Part shown: one piece after another, positions 44,931 through 54,065 of the stretch
Position numbering within the stretch: position 1 is the first letter of the stretch
Layout: each line of letters starts with the position of its first letter
Source of the DNA: Shimia sp. R9_2
Lineage (GTDB): Bacteria; Pseudomonadota; Alphaproteobacteria; Rhodobacterales; Rhodobacteraceae
Direction of reading: 5' to 3'
Length of the DNA stretch: 64,000 nucleotides
Assembly: GCF_017743735.1 (NCBI RefSeq)
Contig: NZ_JAGHRO010000006.1
Span: forward strand, 186,001 to 250,000
Notes under the pieces: model-generated
The model's database searches: none
Told to the model about the DNA's origin: nothing
What the model saw: only the letters and a program-made list of their open reading frames with translations
Translations under genes and position numbers: made by a program

Positions 44931-45626
44931 ATGAAGAAGCAACAAACGATAATCACGGGCACTAAGTCGCCCGAACCAAGCCGTGCAACTCGCACTATAC
45001 CAAGGCGTTCAACTGCTAGTTCTCGGGGATGTTTTCCCGTTCAATTGCCTGGGTGGGAGCATCCAAGGATCGTTCAATATGAAAGCAAATTGGAAGAGAG
45101 AGTGTACTTCCTCTATCTGGCTAACCACGACGTTAGGGACATTTGGGAACAGCCGACGGCTGTTAGATACATAGATGCTGCAGGTAGATCTCAAGTACAT
45201 TTCCCGGATTGTCTGCTCAAACTGGGCAATGGACGCCGATTGTTACTGGCCATAAAACCTTGGAAGAAAGTCATAGAAAGCGGTTTTCTTTGCGAGTTAA
45301 GACAAATTCGCGCCGCCCTCCGCAAAGACTTCGCCGACGATCTAGTTCTTGTCACTGATAGAGACTTTACCCGCGACGAAGCGTTAAACGCACAACGTTA
45401 TCTCGAGTTTTCGCGCTCAAGAAACGCCGCCCATCAGAATAAACTGCTGAGTATCGTCGAGAGTCTATGCTCTCCCATAACGTTGGGGTCTCTGTCTCAA
45501 ATGTTGGATCTTGAGGGAGATGGCTTCAGAGCAATTGTCATTGCCATCTATGAAAAGGTTTTGATCGCAGACAAAACGCAACTGCTTGGCACCGAGAGTA
45601 TTGTTGCAAGGGGGGGCATGATATGA
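44931..45626 (+). CDS. tnsA: TnsA-type transposon endonuclease
   Basis: A 231-aa protein like TnsA, which cuts the 5' strands at the transposon ends so that the element is excised whole. The catalytic PD-(D/E)xK core is visible: E in YESKLEERVYFLY, D in VHFPDCLLKLG, and K in LLLAIKPWKK. The C-terminal part has the winged-helix look of TnsA (ITLGSLSQMLDLEGDGFRAIV) that contacts TnsC. An ATG at 44931 is chosen; GTG at 44913 would overlap the operator. Its stop overlaps the ATG of tniA. Confidence 0.85.
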   Translation: MKKQQTIITGTKSPEPSRATRTIPRRSTASSRGCFPVQLPGWEHPRIVQYESKLEERVYFLYLANHDVRDIWEQPTAVRYIDAAGRSQVHFPDCLLKLGNGRRLLLAIKPWKKVIESGFLCELRQIRAALRKDFADDLVLVTDRDFTRDEALNAQRYLEFSRSRNAAHQNKLLSIVESLCSPITLGSLSQMLDLEGDGFRAIVIAIYEKVLIADKTQLLGTESIVARGGMI

Positions 45627-47314
45627 ACCTCCCGTTAAGATTGAGTTCGTTCGCATTGCTGAAAGTGAATGCGCGAAAGTATGCCTTCAATCAGCGAACC
45701 GAAAACGGTTACATTTTCGAGGATGTTGAGGATAGGGAACGAGAGCTGTTCCTTACCTTTGGCGAACTACATGATCTCTTACAGAGATCGGATGTAACAT
45801 TAGACCCGTTCTACTTTAAGCCGGGACGAAGGGATTTACGCGCGAGCACAGGTATCGATGCGCTAGAGAGCTACTCTGATGAGACTAAGTCAAAAGTTGT
45901 TTGGCGCTTGGCGTGGGTAAATGGTTTCCTTCAATATGAGCGTGACAACGAAGCCAAGCGTACGGATGCGTCGATAGAGAGGGTCATCCCTGCAATTGAA
46001 GCGCACGTAAACGCCCAAGAGCGGGCTGCTCAAAGTAACTGGAAACAGCCGCGAGCGGGGAAGAAAAACAACTATCGGGCTCCGCCAAGTTCGCGGACCT
46101 TAAGGACATGGCTGAAGCGTTATGAAGATGCCGGGTGCTCGCCGCTTGGCTTGATCCCAAGAACACATCTTTCCGGAAACCGCACTGCTCGGTTTTGCCT
46201 GGAGGCATCCAAACTGATCGGAAAGAGCGTTGAAGCTTATTTGACCCGCCAAAGACTGTCTAAGAGAAATGTCGCTGATCTGTGCCGGGACCTATTCAAA
46301 AAAGTTAATAGGTCGAGAGCGGCGGAGGGTAAGCCCAAACTGACAGTCCCTTCAAAGCGTAAGGTTGAGCGCGAGCTATCGAAGCTCGATCCTTACTTCA
46401 CATGCGTGCAGCGGCATGGAGTCGACTATGCAAATCGCAATTTTGCTATCTACGAAGAAGGCGTCACTGCGGGCTATCCGATGGAGAGAATAGAGATTGA
46501 TGAGTGGTGCGTGGATCTGGTTTCGCTTCTCGCTGCGCGCGGTGCTTTGGATCAATTAACTGCGGAGGAATTAGCTAAGGTAAAACGAGGTCGCCGATGG
46601 CTGTATCTCGCAATCGACTGCGCCACACGGTGTGTTGTGGGTATGAGACTCGCCGCGAAACCAAATCGCGAGGATGCGATCGCGCTTCTTTCTGATGTGA
46701 CGCGCGATAAAACTGATATTGCGCGCGCGGCCGGGTGTGCATCAGATTGGCATCACCATGGAGGTTTGAGTTCGGTGGTGACAGATCTTGGTGTCGCTTT
46801 TGTAGATGATACCTTTCGATTTGCGGTTTGCGAAGCTTTTGGGATCGTAGAAACGCCGCGTGGCGGTCTCCCGCACCTCAGGGGGCGAGTTGAGCGTATA
46901 TTTGGTGCATTTGGGGCGCTTCTGATGCCCTACTTGTCCGGGCGAACTTTCTTCAATCCCCAACAAAGAGGCGATTATCCTTCTGAAGAAATGGCAATAT
47001 TCTCGGATGATGCTCTTATGGAAGTCTTGGTCCGATACGTCGTCGATATCTACCACAATTTGCCGCATCGTGGCTTGAACGGGGAAACGCCCAACAATTG
47101 CTGGAAACGGCTTTCCAAGGCACGAGGTGTTGTAACTCATTTGGCAGAGACGACCCGCCGTATTGCCTTTGGTGTCAAATATCGCCGGAGGGTTACCGGA
47201 AGGGGCGTTCGTCTTTTTGGGATCGACTATAGCTGCGCAGAGCTAAGACGTTTTTTTCTGCACGATCATAGAACTCACGTTGACCTGAAAGTGCACCTTA
47301 ATGATCTCGGTTGA
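45623..47314 (+). CDS. tniA: DDE transposase, TniA/TnsB family
   Basis: A 563-aa integrase-fold transposase that cuts 3' ends and joins them to target DNA. The triad is D293 (RIEIDEWCVD), D388 (SVVTDLGVAF) and E424 (LRGRVERIFG), with 35 residues between the last two. N-terminal DNA-binding helices occupy roughly residues 80-260, and a Mu-type C-terminal beta barrel follows from about 505. It is shorter than many TnsB proteins: the usual C-terminal tail seems to be in the separate small gene that follows. Overlaps tnsA by four bases. Confidence 0.9.
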   Translation: MNLPLRLSSFALLKVNARKYAFNQRTENGYIFEDVEDRERELFLTFGELHDLLQRSDVTLDPFYFKPGRRDLRASTGIDALESYSDETKSKVVWRLAWVNGFLQYERDNEAKRTDASIERVIPAIEAHVNAQERAAQSNWKQPRAGKKNNYRAPPSSRTLRTWLKRYEDAGCSPLGLIPRTHLSGNRTARFCLEASKLIGKSVEAYLTRQRLSKRNVADLCRDLFKKVNRSRAAEGKPKLTVPSKRKVERELSKLDPYFTCVQRHGVDYANRNFAIYEEGVTAGYPMERIEIDEWCVDLVSLLAARGALDQLTAEELAKVKRGRRWLYLAIDCATRCVVGMRLAAKPNREDAIALLSDVTRDKTDIARAAGCASDWHHHGGLSSVVTDLGVAFVDDTFRFAVCEAFGIVETPRGGLPHLRGRVERIFGAFGALLMPYLSGRTFFNPQQRGDYPSEEMAIFSDDALMEVLVRYVVDIYHNLPHRGLNGETPNNCWKRLSKARGVVTHLAETTRRIAFGVKYRRRVTGRGVRLFGIDYSCAELRRFFLHDHRTHVDLKVHLNDLG

Positions 47315-47317
47315 ATC

Positions 47318-47764
47318 ATGGTGCAAATCGGCAAAAACTGGGTAGTGGCGCATGCACTGCAAAAAACGTTTGAAGGCGTTTCTTACGAACAATGGGAAGC
47401 CGCAGCACGTGAATTGCGATTAAAATATCAAGCTGAGGCAGTCCTGCAAGAACAGGTCGTGTCTGACGCTTTGGCCGACATCATCCAACGAGATCGCGAT
47501 GAACGTGAGCGCTTCGGCGTTGTTCTAAAGCGACAAACCCCTGCCGGGTTGGAGCGCGCTAAAGCAGACCTCTTCCTCGGGCTGAGTATTGACGTCGACG
47601 AAGCGGAGATCTTTGACCTTACGCCTGAACCAGACCTTTTTGGGCATGTAGTTCCTTTGCAGAATGAGCCAGACAATGCGGGTTCAGAAGTTCTGGCCAA
47701 GGAGCAAAACTCTGGGGATACCTTGCTTCCAGCTCCGGGTTGGAGGTTTGAAGATGACGAATGA
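47318..47764 (+). CDS. Small protein between TniA and TniB, possible detached TniA tail
   Basis: A 148-aa acidic protein starting three bases after the tniA stop, with its end overlapping the tniB start. Residues 20-65 (ALQKTFEGVSYEQWEAAARE, then RLKYQAEAVLQEQ) form a charged helix like those in C-terminal regions of TniA/TnsB. In Tn7, the TnsB tail contacts TnsC, so I infer that this product does that job in trans. It could also be an unrelated accessory factor. There is no frameshift-prone run at the junction, so the split looks natural. Confidence 0.6.
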   Translation: MVQIGKNWVVAHALQKTFEGVSYEQWEAAARELRLKYQAEAVLQEQVVSDALADIIQRDRDERERFGVVLKRQTPAGLERAKADLFLGLSIDVDEAEIFDLTPEPDLFGHVVPLQNEPDNAGSEVLAKEQNSGDTLLPAPGWRFEDDE

Positions 47765-48746
47765 TTCAAGGCCACAACCGGAAGCGGTGGATATCCAGAT
47801 TGCTCGTTTACGAGATTTGTTTGTAGCGCATCATGCTTCAGATGAACTCAGGCTTTCCTTTGACCGTCGGCTTCGTGAGCGGCGCGCGGCTACCCAATTG
47901 GGTAGCCGCATTAAGGCACGGGGACTCGCTCTTGTTGGCGCTTCTGGGAGCGGAAAGACAACGGCAATGGATCGACTATTTGATACTCATCCTGATCTGA
48001 TTTTAGCCGAGGAGGGACGCGAGACCGCTGAAGTCCTACGGCTTCAAGTTCCATCGCCTGCCTCCCTAAAAAACGTAGGGACGGAACTTCTGCATGGATT
48101 GGGATATCCACTTTCGCGTGACAAGTCAGCTGCAATCATTTGGACACAGGTACGTCAGTTTTTGCGCGCGCGCAAAACGCTCTTTTTGCATCTCGACGAA
48201 GCGCAAGATCTCTATGTCAGTAAAGGAGTTAAGGCCCGAAACGATGTAGTCAACACCCTTAAATCTCTCATGAATGACAGAGATTGGCCCGTGGGTTTGG
48301 TGTTGTCAGGCACACATGATTTGCTTGAAATGATAAACTCTGATGCGCAGCTAAGAAGACGGCTGCACGTCATACACTTGAATCCGGTGAGTTGGGCCTC
48401 GCACGGAGCTGATGTTTCCCAAATCCTTGCAGGGCTGATTGCCAAGGCAGGTTTGCGACCCACTGAACAGGTGCAGCTCGATGAGTTCCTCAAACGGCTG
48501 ATACATGCGGGCGGAAATGAGTTCGGTCTCATCATTGAAATGAGTTTGGGTGGGATAGAGGAGGCGCTCTATTCAAAAGATCTTCAGCTTACGGTCGAGC
48601 ATTTTGCGGCCTCATTTCGGAGAAAGACGGGCTGTATTCCTGCATTCAATCCCTTCCTCGCTGAAGACTTCCAAAGAATAGATGTGCGTAAAATTATAGG
48701 TTGGGATGCCTCCCTGGACCCGAGTCTGCCGGAGGGTCATCAATGA
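47754..48746 (+). CDS. tniB: AAA+ ATPase, TniB/TnsC family
   Basis: A 330-aa ATPase that polymerises on target DNA and activates the transposase. Walker A is VGASGSGKTT with K68, Walker B is LFLHLDEAQDL near 143-153, and VLSGTHDLLEM is sensor 1. The ATG at 47754 follows GGAGG with seven bases between and overlaps the preceding gene. A longer frame from 47664 lies inside that gene and is not needed. The stop overlaps the tniQ ATG (ATGA). Confidence 0.88.
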   Translation: MTNDSRPQPEAVDIQIARLRDLFVAHHASDELRLSFDRRLRERRAATQLGSRIKARGLALVGASGSGKTTAMDRLFDTHPDLILAEEGRETAEVLRLQVPSPASLKNVGTELLHGLGYPLSRDKSAAIIWTQVRQFLRARKTLFLHLDEAQDLYVSKGVKARNDVVNTLKSLMNDRDWPVGLVLSGTHDLLEMINSDAQLRRRLHVIHLNPVSWASHGADVSQILAGLIAKAGLRPTEQVQLDEFLKRLIHAGGNEFGLIIEMSLGGIEEALYSKDLQLTVEHFAASFRRKTGCIPAFNPFLAEDFQRIDVRKIIGWDASLDPSLPEGHQ

Positions 48747-50548
48747 CTGACCAACTTGCTCTCAGCTCAAACCTTGTGTTCTTAGAAACGCCGGCTTCTT
48801 TCGTGTCTAGGGTCGCTAGGATCAACTTCAGTGTCCCAAGAGAGTGGAGCTCTGATCTTGGGCTCCGGTGGGCGAAAATATGCTCGGCATATCCGGATCA
48901 GTTGCGACGCTTGTCGAGACTTACTGGAGTGTCACTAGAGCAACTCCAATTTAATGCACCAGCGCAAATAGGCCCCTGTAGATATCGTGTGGGACATTCC
49001 AGTGCGACCAACGGTACGATGCTTCGTGCGATCACTCGGATCTGCCCGCAGTGCGTTCTAGAGGCTCTTGAGCAGGCTGGGTCACATGGGGGCTTTCAAC
49101 GGCTTGATTGGTTGGTGTTGCCAATTGGAACCTGTGCCAAACATGGGGTGCCGCTACTAAAGTTACCCAATGCTCTGAACACTCATCTTACATATGATGT
49201 TGTTCAACAATTGTCTGTTCATAGGGATATAATAACGCAAGCGGCTCAGTCCGCTTGTGTTTTAGGGCGTTCATCATTCGAAAATTACCTTAGCCACCGA
49301 ATTGAGTTCGGCAAACACGCTGATTGGCTTGACACTCTCGACCTTACGCACCTGCATCAGGCATCCCTTACGCTTGGCATGCAATTAGGCTTTGGATCTC
49401 AGTTGAAGCGTTCCGATCTGAGTTGGGAGCAGGAGCGCACAGCGATGTCTTTAGGCTTTAGCGTGCTTGAGAAGGGAGGCGATGCGCTAGCCAGCGCCTT
49501 GGAGCAAACGCGGCAACGGCGGCCCTCTGAAGAGAGGTCATATTTTACTTCAGATCTGCGCGAATTTTATGCGTGGCTGAAAAGCACCGAAGATGACCTT
49601 GCAACAGCTTCGCTGAGAGGATGTGTGCGTGACTTCATCAAGCAAAACTACCCATTGCAGGGCGGAGCGAAGATACTTGGTGCCGAGATAAGGGCACCAG
49701 AGTTCGTAACGCTGGAGCGCGTGCGAGAGGAACATGGTGTGGGCAAAGTTAGGGTTCGAGGCATACTTGCGCATCTTCGTGGCGCTGCCGTAGAGGAATT
49801 GTCTGATCTTCAAGATATTCGATACGAAGATCTCGACAAAGTTCTCCAATTTTGGGCGAACCTTCAGAACATTAAGCAGACAGCAGCACAGTTGCACATC
49901 CACCCAGTTCAGGTGAAAGCTCTTATTCGAAGCAAGACGCTGGAGGCTCATCGCTTTGGAACCTCCCTGCAATACGTGACAAAGTCTTCGGTTAGCGCAC
50001 TTATGACACGTCTTGAAAATTTGCCCGCCGCCGCCGCCAGCAAAGAGAATTTACCCTTAAAAGATTTCTGCAGACGGAGCCAGATTCCGTCCGCCCGGGT
50101 GATCTCAGATTGGGTTGGCGGAAAGCGGGAGGGATTATCGCGAGATCCTGACGCCTCGGGTTTGGCCGCTATTTTGGTCTGCGATGGCAAAGTGTTTCCG
50201 CGTCGTTCACGCCGATTTGCGGGGGACCTGGCTTTGCTGGATGCCGCGGCCCACTTACGAATGAACGTAGCATCGGTAAGGCACCTTAGGGATGGGGGAT
50301 ACCTCACGCAATACAAAGTTCGGAATCCCGAAACACAACATTACCGATGCTACATAACCGAAAGCAGTATTCGAGACTTTGAAGAGAGATTTATTACACT
50401 TGGTCAATTGGCAGAGCAATTGGACGTGGCAGCAATCCACCTAGCACGCGCGCTGGACAAAAAAGAGATTGAGACAATACCTTGCGACGCTGGGTTTGTT
50501 CGCGCTTACCCAAAATCAGAAACCGAAGTGTTCCAGAAGCTCACCTAA
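48743..50548 (+). CDS. tniQ: TniQ/TnsD-family target-selection protein
   Basis: A 601-aa protein. The N-terminal TniQ domain has the zinc motif C101-P-Q-C104 and C131-A-K-H134. The ~450 residues beyond it hold repeated helix-turn-helix-like segments, for example LHIHPVQVKALIRSKTLEAHR near 400 and LRMNVASVRHLRDGGYLTQ near 510. This length is nearer to TnsD, which binds a specific attachment site, than to short TniQ. Given the insertion beside tRNA-Arg, I infer that it recognises that gene. It ends the transposition operon. Confidence 0.85.
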   Translation: MTDQLALSSNLVFLETPASFVSRVARINFSVPREWSSDLGLRWAKICSAYPDQLRRLSRLTGVSLEQLQFNAPAQIGPCRYRVGHSSATNGTMLRAITRICPQCVLEALEQAGSHGGFQRLDWLVLPIGTCAKHGVPLLKLPNALNTHLTYDVVQQLSVHRDIITQAAQSACVLGRSSFENYLSHRIEFGKHADWLDTLDLTHLHQASLTLGMQLGFGSQLKRSDLSWEQERTAMSLGFSVLEKGGDALASALEQTRQRRPSEERSYFTSDLREFYAWLKSTEDDLATASLRGCVRDFIKQNYPLQGGAKILGAEIRAPEFVTLERVREEHGVGKVRVRGILAHLRGAAVEELSDLQDIRYEDLDKVLQFWANLQNIKQTAAQLHIHPVQVKALIRSKTLEAHRFGTSLQYVTKSSVSALMTRLENLPAAAASKENLPLKDFCRRSQIPSARVISDWVGGKREGLSRDPDASGLAAILVCDGKVFPRRSRRFAGDLALLDAAAHLRMNVASVRHLRDGGYLTQYKVRNPETQHYRCYITESSIRDFEERFITLGQLAEQLDVAAIHLARALDKKEIETIPCDAGFVRAYPKSETEVFQKLT

Positions 50549-51093
50549 GCAAGCAAAAACTATGAATAACCAAAAGGGAAGGCACCGGCGCCTAAAGCCA
50601 AGCATTCACCCCTAAGATCAAGTGACGCAGTCGTAAATGGTGACCTTGTTCATAAAAGAACCACTGAAATTCTCCGTCCGCTGCAACGTCTTTGTACGCG
50701 TACTAGCACTCCTGAAGAGCTTGCTGCGGACTTTGTTCAAAAGCGTATCTAGATGAGATTTTGAGCTAGCGCTGAAGGCGATGGTAGTACTTAGGCGTGG
50801 CTGAACGGCTCAAAATCGCTGGAGCCGGATTTTGGGGGCTGCTGACGTCTCATGCTACCCCCCCCCAGCGCCTAAGTGCATTCAGGTGTCATGCGAAACT
50901 GATGTCGCCCAAGCCGAGCGTTCAGCGTTTATGCTGTGGATATGATCCTTTTGGCCAGACGGAGCTACGTAAGAAGATAGCACCAATTGATTTGGCGCGA
51001 CCGCTAGTTCGTGCGAATGTTCTGCTAACAAACTGTGGTGCAATGTTGGTCCGCGTGTACGGCAAGCGATCGGTTGATTGGGAGTGATTTGGC
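50549..51093. other. Gap after tniQ
   Basis: No gene is well supported. A 96-codon frame at 50797-51087 ends six bases before the next gene, but it lacks a good start and has a poly-C run (50858-50866). ACTTAGGCG at 50789-50797 and its inverse CGCCTAAGT at 50869-50877, and a CAAAATC/GATTTTG hairpin between them, are the only structured parts. Confidence 0.4.
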
Positions 51094-51300
51094 ATGAGTG
51101 ATAAAGAAGGGGAAGCTAAACTGGAACTCGCTCGAGCAGCTCATCAAAGCGGGTCATCAGACCCATCAGACAGTAGCTATGAGGAGCTATTGGCCAAAAT
51201 GCAGGAGCTTCAAAAAAAGGTTCAGTTGATGGGGCCGATAGATCCAGGCTTTGACATGAAAAGCTTTTCTGATGAGTTAGAAGGCAGGTTGTCGGACTAG
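51094..51300 (+). CDS. Small acidic coiled-coil protein
   Basis: A 68-aa hydrophilic protein; residues 28-45 (YEELLAKMQELQKKVQL) are a likely short coiled coil. GGGAG lies nine bases before the ATG. It converges on the Phd-like gene and their ends overlap by four bases. No family recognised; it could be a small regulator or the partner of a lost gene. Confidence 0.5.
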   Translation: MSDKEGEAKLELARAAHQSGSSDPSDSSYEELLAKMQELQKKVQLMGPIDPGFDMKSFSDELEGRLSD

Positions 51301-51596
51301 GTTTTGAGCCCAGTCCCTTTGTTGCTCTCCTCGCTTTGCTCCAGTGATCTACGCAAGGCGGCTAACAAGATTTTTCTCTCTCGAATGGGCGTCTCTTCGA
51401 TCCCCCAGGCTCTTCTTGGATCTGGCCATAGCTTTTCAAAAAGGTCTTCGGACATGACGACGTAGGAGACACGCCCGTTCCGACGGAGGAAAGTTGGCCC
51501 CTCATTCGCTTGTTTCGTAAGGTCGGCGATGTCGCCGTGTAGTGTCTCGATGTCGAAGCGTTTGCCTTGGATCTGGGGGAGGTCTGTTCTTTTCAT
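51297..51596 (-). CDS. Phd/YefM-type antitoxin, orphan
   Basis: A 99-aa protein whose centre matches the Phd/YefM fold: IADLTKQANEGPTFLRRNG, then RVSYVVMSEDLFEKLW. Such proteins neutralise toxins like Doc or RelE and repress their own promoters. No toxin gene lies next to it; the convergent neighbour is a small acidic coiled-coil protein. AGGGA precedes the ATG on the minus strand. It may guard against toxins elsewhere or be a remnant. Confidence 0.65.
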   Translation of the reverse strand: MKRTDLPQIQGKRFDIETLHGDIADLTKQANEGPTFLRRNGRVSYVVMSEDLFEKLWPDPRRAWGIEETPIRERKILLAALRRSLEQSEESNKGTGLKT

Positions 51597-52107
51597 CTGT
51601 TTCCCTTCTTCTCGCGCAACTCAAAAGCCACGGAGAGGTCCGTGCTGAATGCAAAAAGGGTGGAGAAAATCAGATCATGAACTCTGTTATCACAGCTACG
51701 CTGTGCTGTCGTCATGATTTGCATTTATGGTAGCGTGCCTTTTGAAGCTAGTGTCGCTAACAGCTGGAATGCGGACATTGTCGACCTTCGATTTTGGGGC
51801 TTGGCTGGCGCAGCATGTGTTCGCACGAGCGGCACTGACTTTGTTGCAGTGCAATACCGCCGTCAGAGCGGCCATTCATAGGCGTCAGTTTCGACCATGC
51901 CCAAACCACTCTTTCGTCGTCAGTTCGTCAGCCAAGCGGGACGCCGGACAAACCCGCCATGGATCAAGATGAGTAAGGTTCGAAAGATTGCTTTGATATT
52001 TGCTCCTAGCCCGCTAAAATGATCAAGATTTGAGGCGTAGGCGCCACCGCATATTCAATCGCGACGCGTCTGTCACACCTATTTATGTGTAGCACTGGGT
52101 GGAAGTT
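51597..52107. other. Gap between antitoxin and exported-protein operon
   Basis: Divergent control region for the antitoxin gene and the exported-protein genes. I see no credible coding frame and no clear palindrome or terminator in it. Confidence 0.4.
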
Positions 52108-54017
52108 ATGCACGTGTCGATAAACTTGTTTGTTCGAATTTGTATTATTTGGTTACTTGGACTTTCGACGATCGGCGCGGCGGATGCTGGGTCATTTTCG
52201 GAAAGAAAAAAAAAGCAATCGAAGCTGCAGAAAATTTCCTGTCGGAGAGCAGTTCATTAGCAACTGCACCGGACACTAAACTTTCAAATCATATGACCGC
52301 GCGCCATAAGTTGCGGATGGCGCTCTTTGAAGGTGTCTTGTCGGATGATGCGGGACGAAACAGAAAAACTTTTCGTTTCTTGCTAGAATCCAGCACGTCG
52401 AGAGGCGAGGTATGGGTTGCCAATGCCATTCTTGCCAACGACACTTATTTTTCCGAGGTTCTGCCCACCGAGTTGGCTTTGCTTGAAGTCGTGAGAGGCA
52501 ACTTGGCCAGCGCAGTTGAACTTGCGCCATCGGATGGCAAAACCCTTAGGATACTTACTCCGGTTGTTGCAATACACATTGGCATGGATGAAGCTCTTGC
52601 TTTGGAAAGCAGAATTAACTGGGGTCGTGCAAGCTCAAGAGACGGCAGACCTATTGTAACGCGTGACGATCTGCTAGCGCGGATGCGATTACTTGGTGTC
52701 GTCGCGCGTACTGAACAGAATCCAGATGCTAGAAGACTTGCACTTGAATTAATTTCGGATCTTGCAAGTGGGGTTGAGCCAGCCCGAGGAACATTTTCTA
52801 GAGGGAGTAGTGATGGTTATGTTCGTACGATTTCGGAGATTATCGCGTTTTTGTATAGAGTTGGTCTCTCAGATGCATCGAATGCGCTGACACAAAGAAC
52901 GTTGCCCGGCCCAGATGCATCGGAACTGCTGCCTCTCCGCTGGAATATCGCGGTCCTAAGATCGCGAAATTTGTCGCTCTCGGATGGATTGTCAGTTATT
53001 GGTGACGACATCAGAGGTTTGCAAATACTCCATCGGAGTCTACTAAATTCTGACACCATGAGGGATGCCGAGATTGTCCGCCGGAAAGCTGTTCAGACAA
53101 TCCTTACCGGTATCAAAGCAGACGTGAAATGGTGGGGGCAACATGCCCAGGTTGCATATTTCTTAGCAGTTTCTCTCAATTGCTCTGAACTCGCAAGCTT
53201 TCTCCGGAAATATGGAAGATACGTTGATGACCGCGAAAATTTTTATCGTCTCGCGATCGCGTCGGCCGCGCGCAAAGGGGCTGAAGATGCCGTTCTGTGT
53301 GGATTGGCTCTGGATGGTAAAAAAATCGGCGACAGCGCTAATAGAAGGCAAATAGATTTCTTGAACCTCCGAAAAGATTGGATTCTTGCGGCAGCCGTTG
53401 AGTTTGCCAAAGTCGGTGATTCTGCTCGCACGTCCGCCTTTGTTGATGGAGTACGCAGACAGGGGCCCAGTGACTTAGAGGCACTAGAAATTGGCCTATT
53501 AAATGCTACCCTGATGATTGTTGGCAATGACTTGGACACAGCCATTTCGCTATTGGAGGCGACTGACATCCGTGGCGATAAACGTTTGTCCAATTGGAAA
53601 ACCGGATTACTTTTGGAGGCTTATGGTCGCCTTCGAAAGAAAGGCAACTCTCGGTTGGAAGCTCGGATAGAAACCGAATTAGATGATATCGAAATTAGCG
53701 AGCGTCTGGTTCGAAATCTCGTGCCGCCAAAATGGTGTTGGTTGGATCGTGAGAGCTACCAAGGTTCAATGGTCACTGCCGCATCGGTGATCCGTTTTGA
53801 TCGCGCAGTGCGTGCATCGAAAGATGGGCGTGACGACGAATACTATTCTATCGTTAATTCAACCGAAGATGCGTTTTCCAATATGGAGAAACTATGCATT
53901 CAACTTGGTTTGGGAAATACCAGTGCTGCTATAGAAATTTTTTTGGACTCTGCCGCGACCGAGCAAAACGAAACCGCATGGAACAAAATGTCCGCAGTTC
54001 TAGCGTCAAGGATCTAA
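52108..54017 (+). CDS. Exported helical protein, made by -1 frameshift or broken at an A-run
   Basis: The ATG at 52108 opens a signal peptide (NLFVRICIIWLLGLSTIGAADA) but that frame stops after 51 codons. The long frame, open from before 52140 to 54017, has no signal peptide. They meet at 52209-52215, A AAA AAG in the first frame, the classic dnaX-type slippery heptamer within nine A. A -1 shift gives a 636-aa exported protein, helical and repeat-like (RLALELISDLASG, TAISLLEATDI), of unknown function. A lost or gained A in the run would look the same. First gene of a four-gene exported set. Confidence 0.7.
52209..52215 (+). promoter_or_regulatory. Slippery heptamer A AAA AAG
   Basis: In the frame of the 52108 signal peptide, codons AAA (52210-52212) and AAG (52213-52215) follow an A, inside a nine-A run. 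A -1 slip here joins the signal peptide to the 600-residue body. I see no strong downstream stem. Confidence 0.6.
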
Positions 54018-54065
54018 TATTGGCCGGTTGTTAGAAGGTGGGGTTAAATTAGAAGGTGAAAATTC

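Noticed and set aside
51727-51972. 81-codon plus-strand frame
   Set aside because: No ribosome-binding site and no protein-like pattern.
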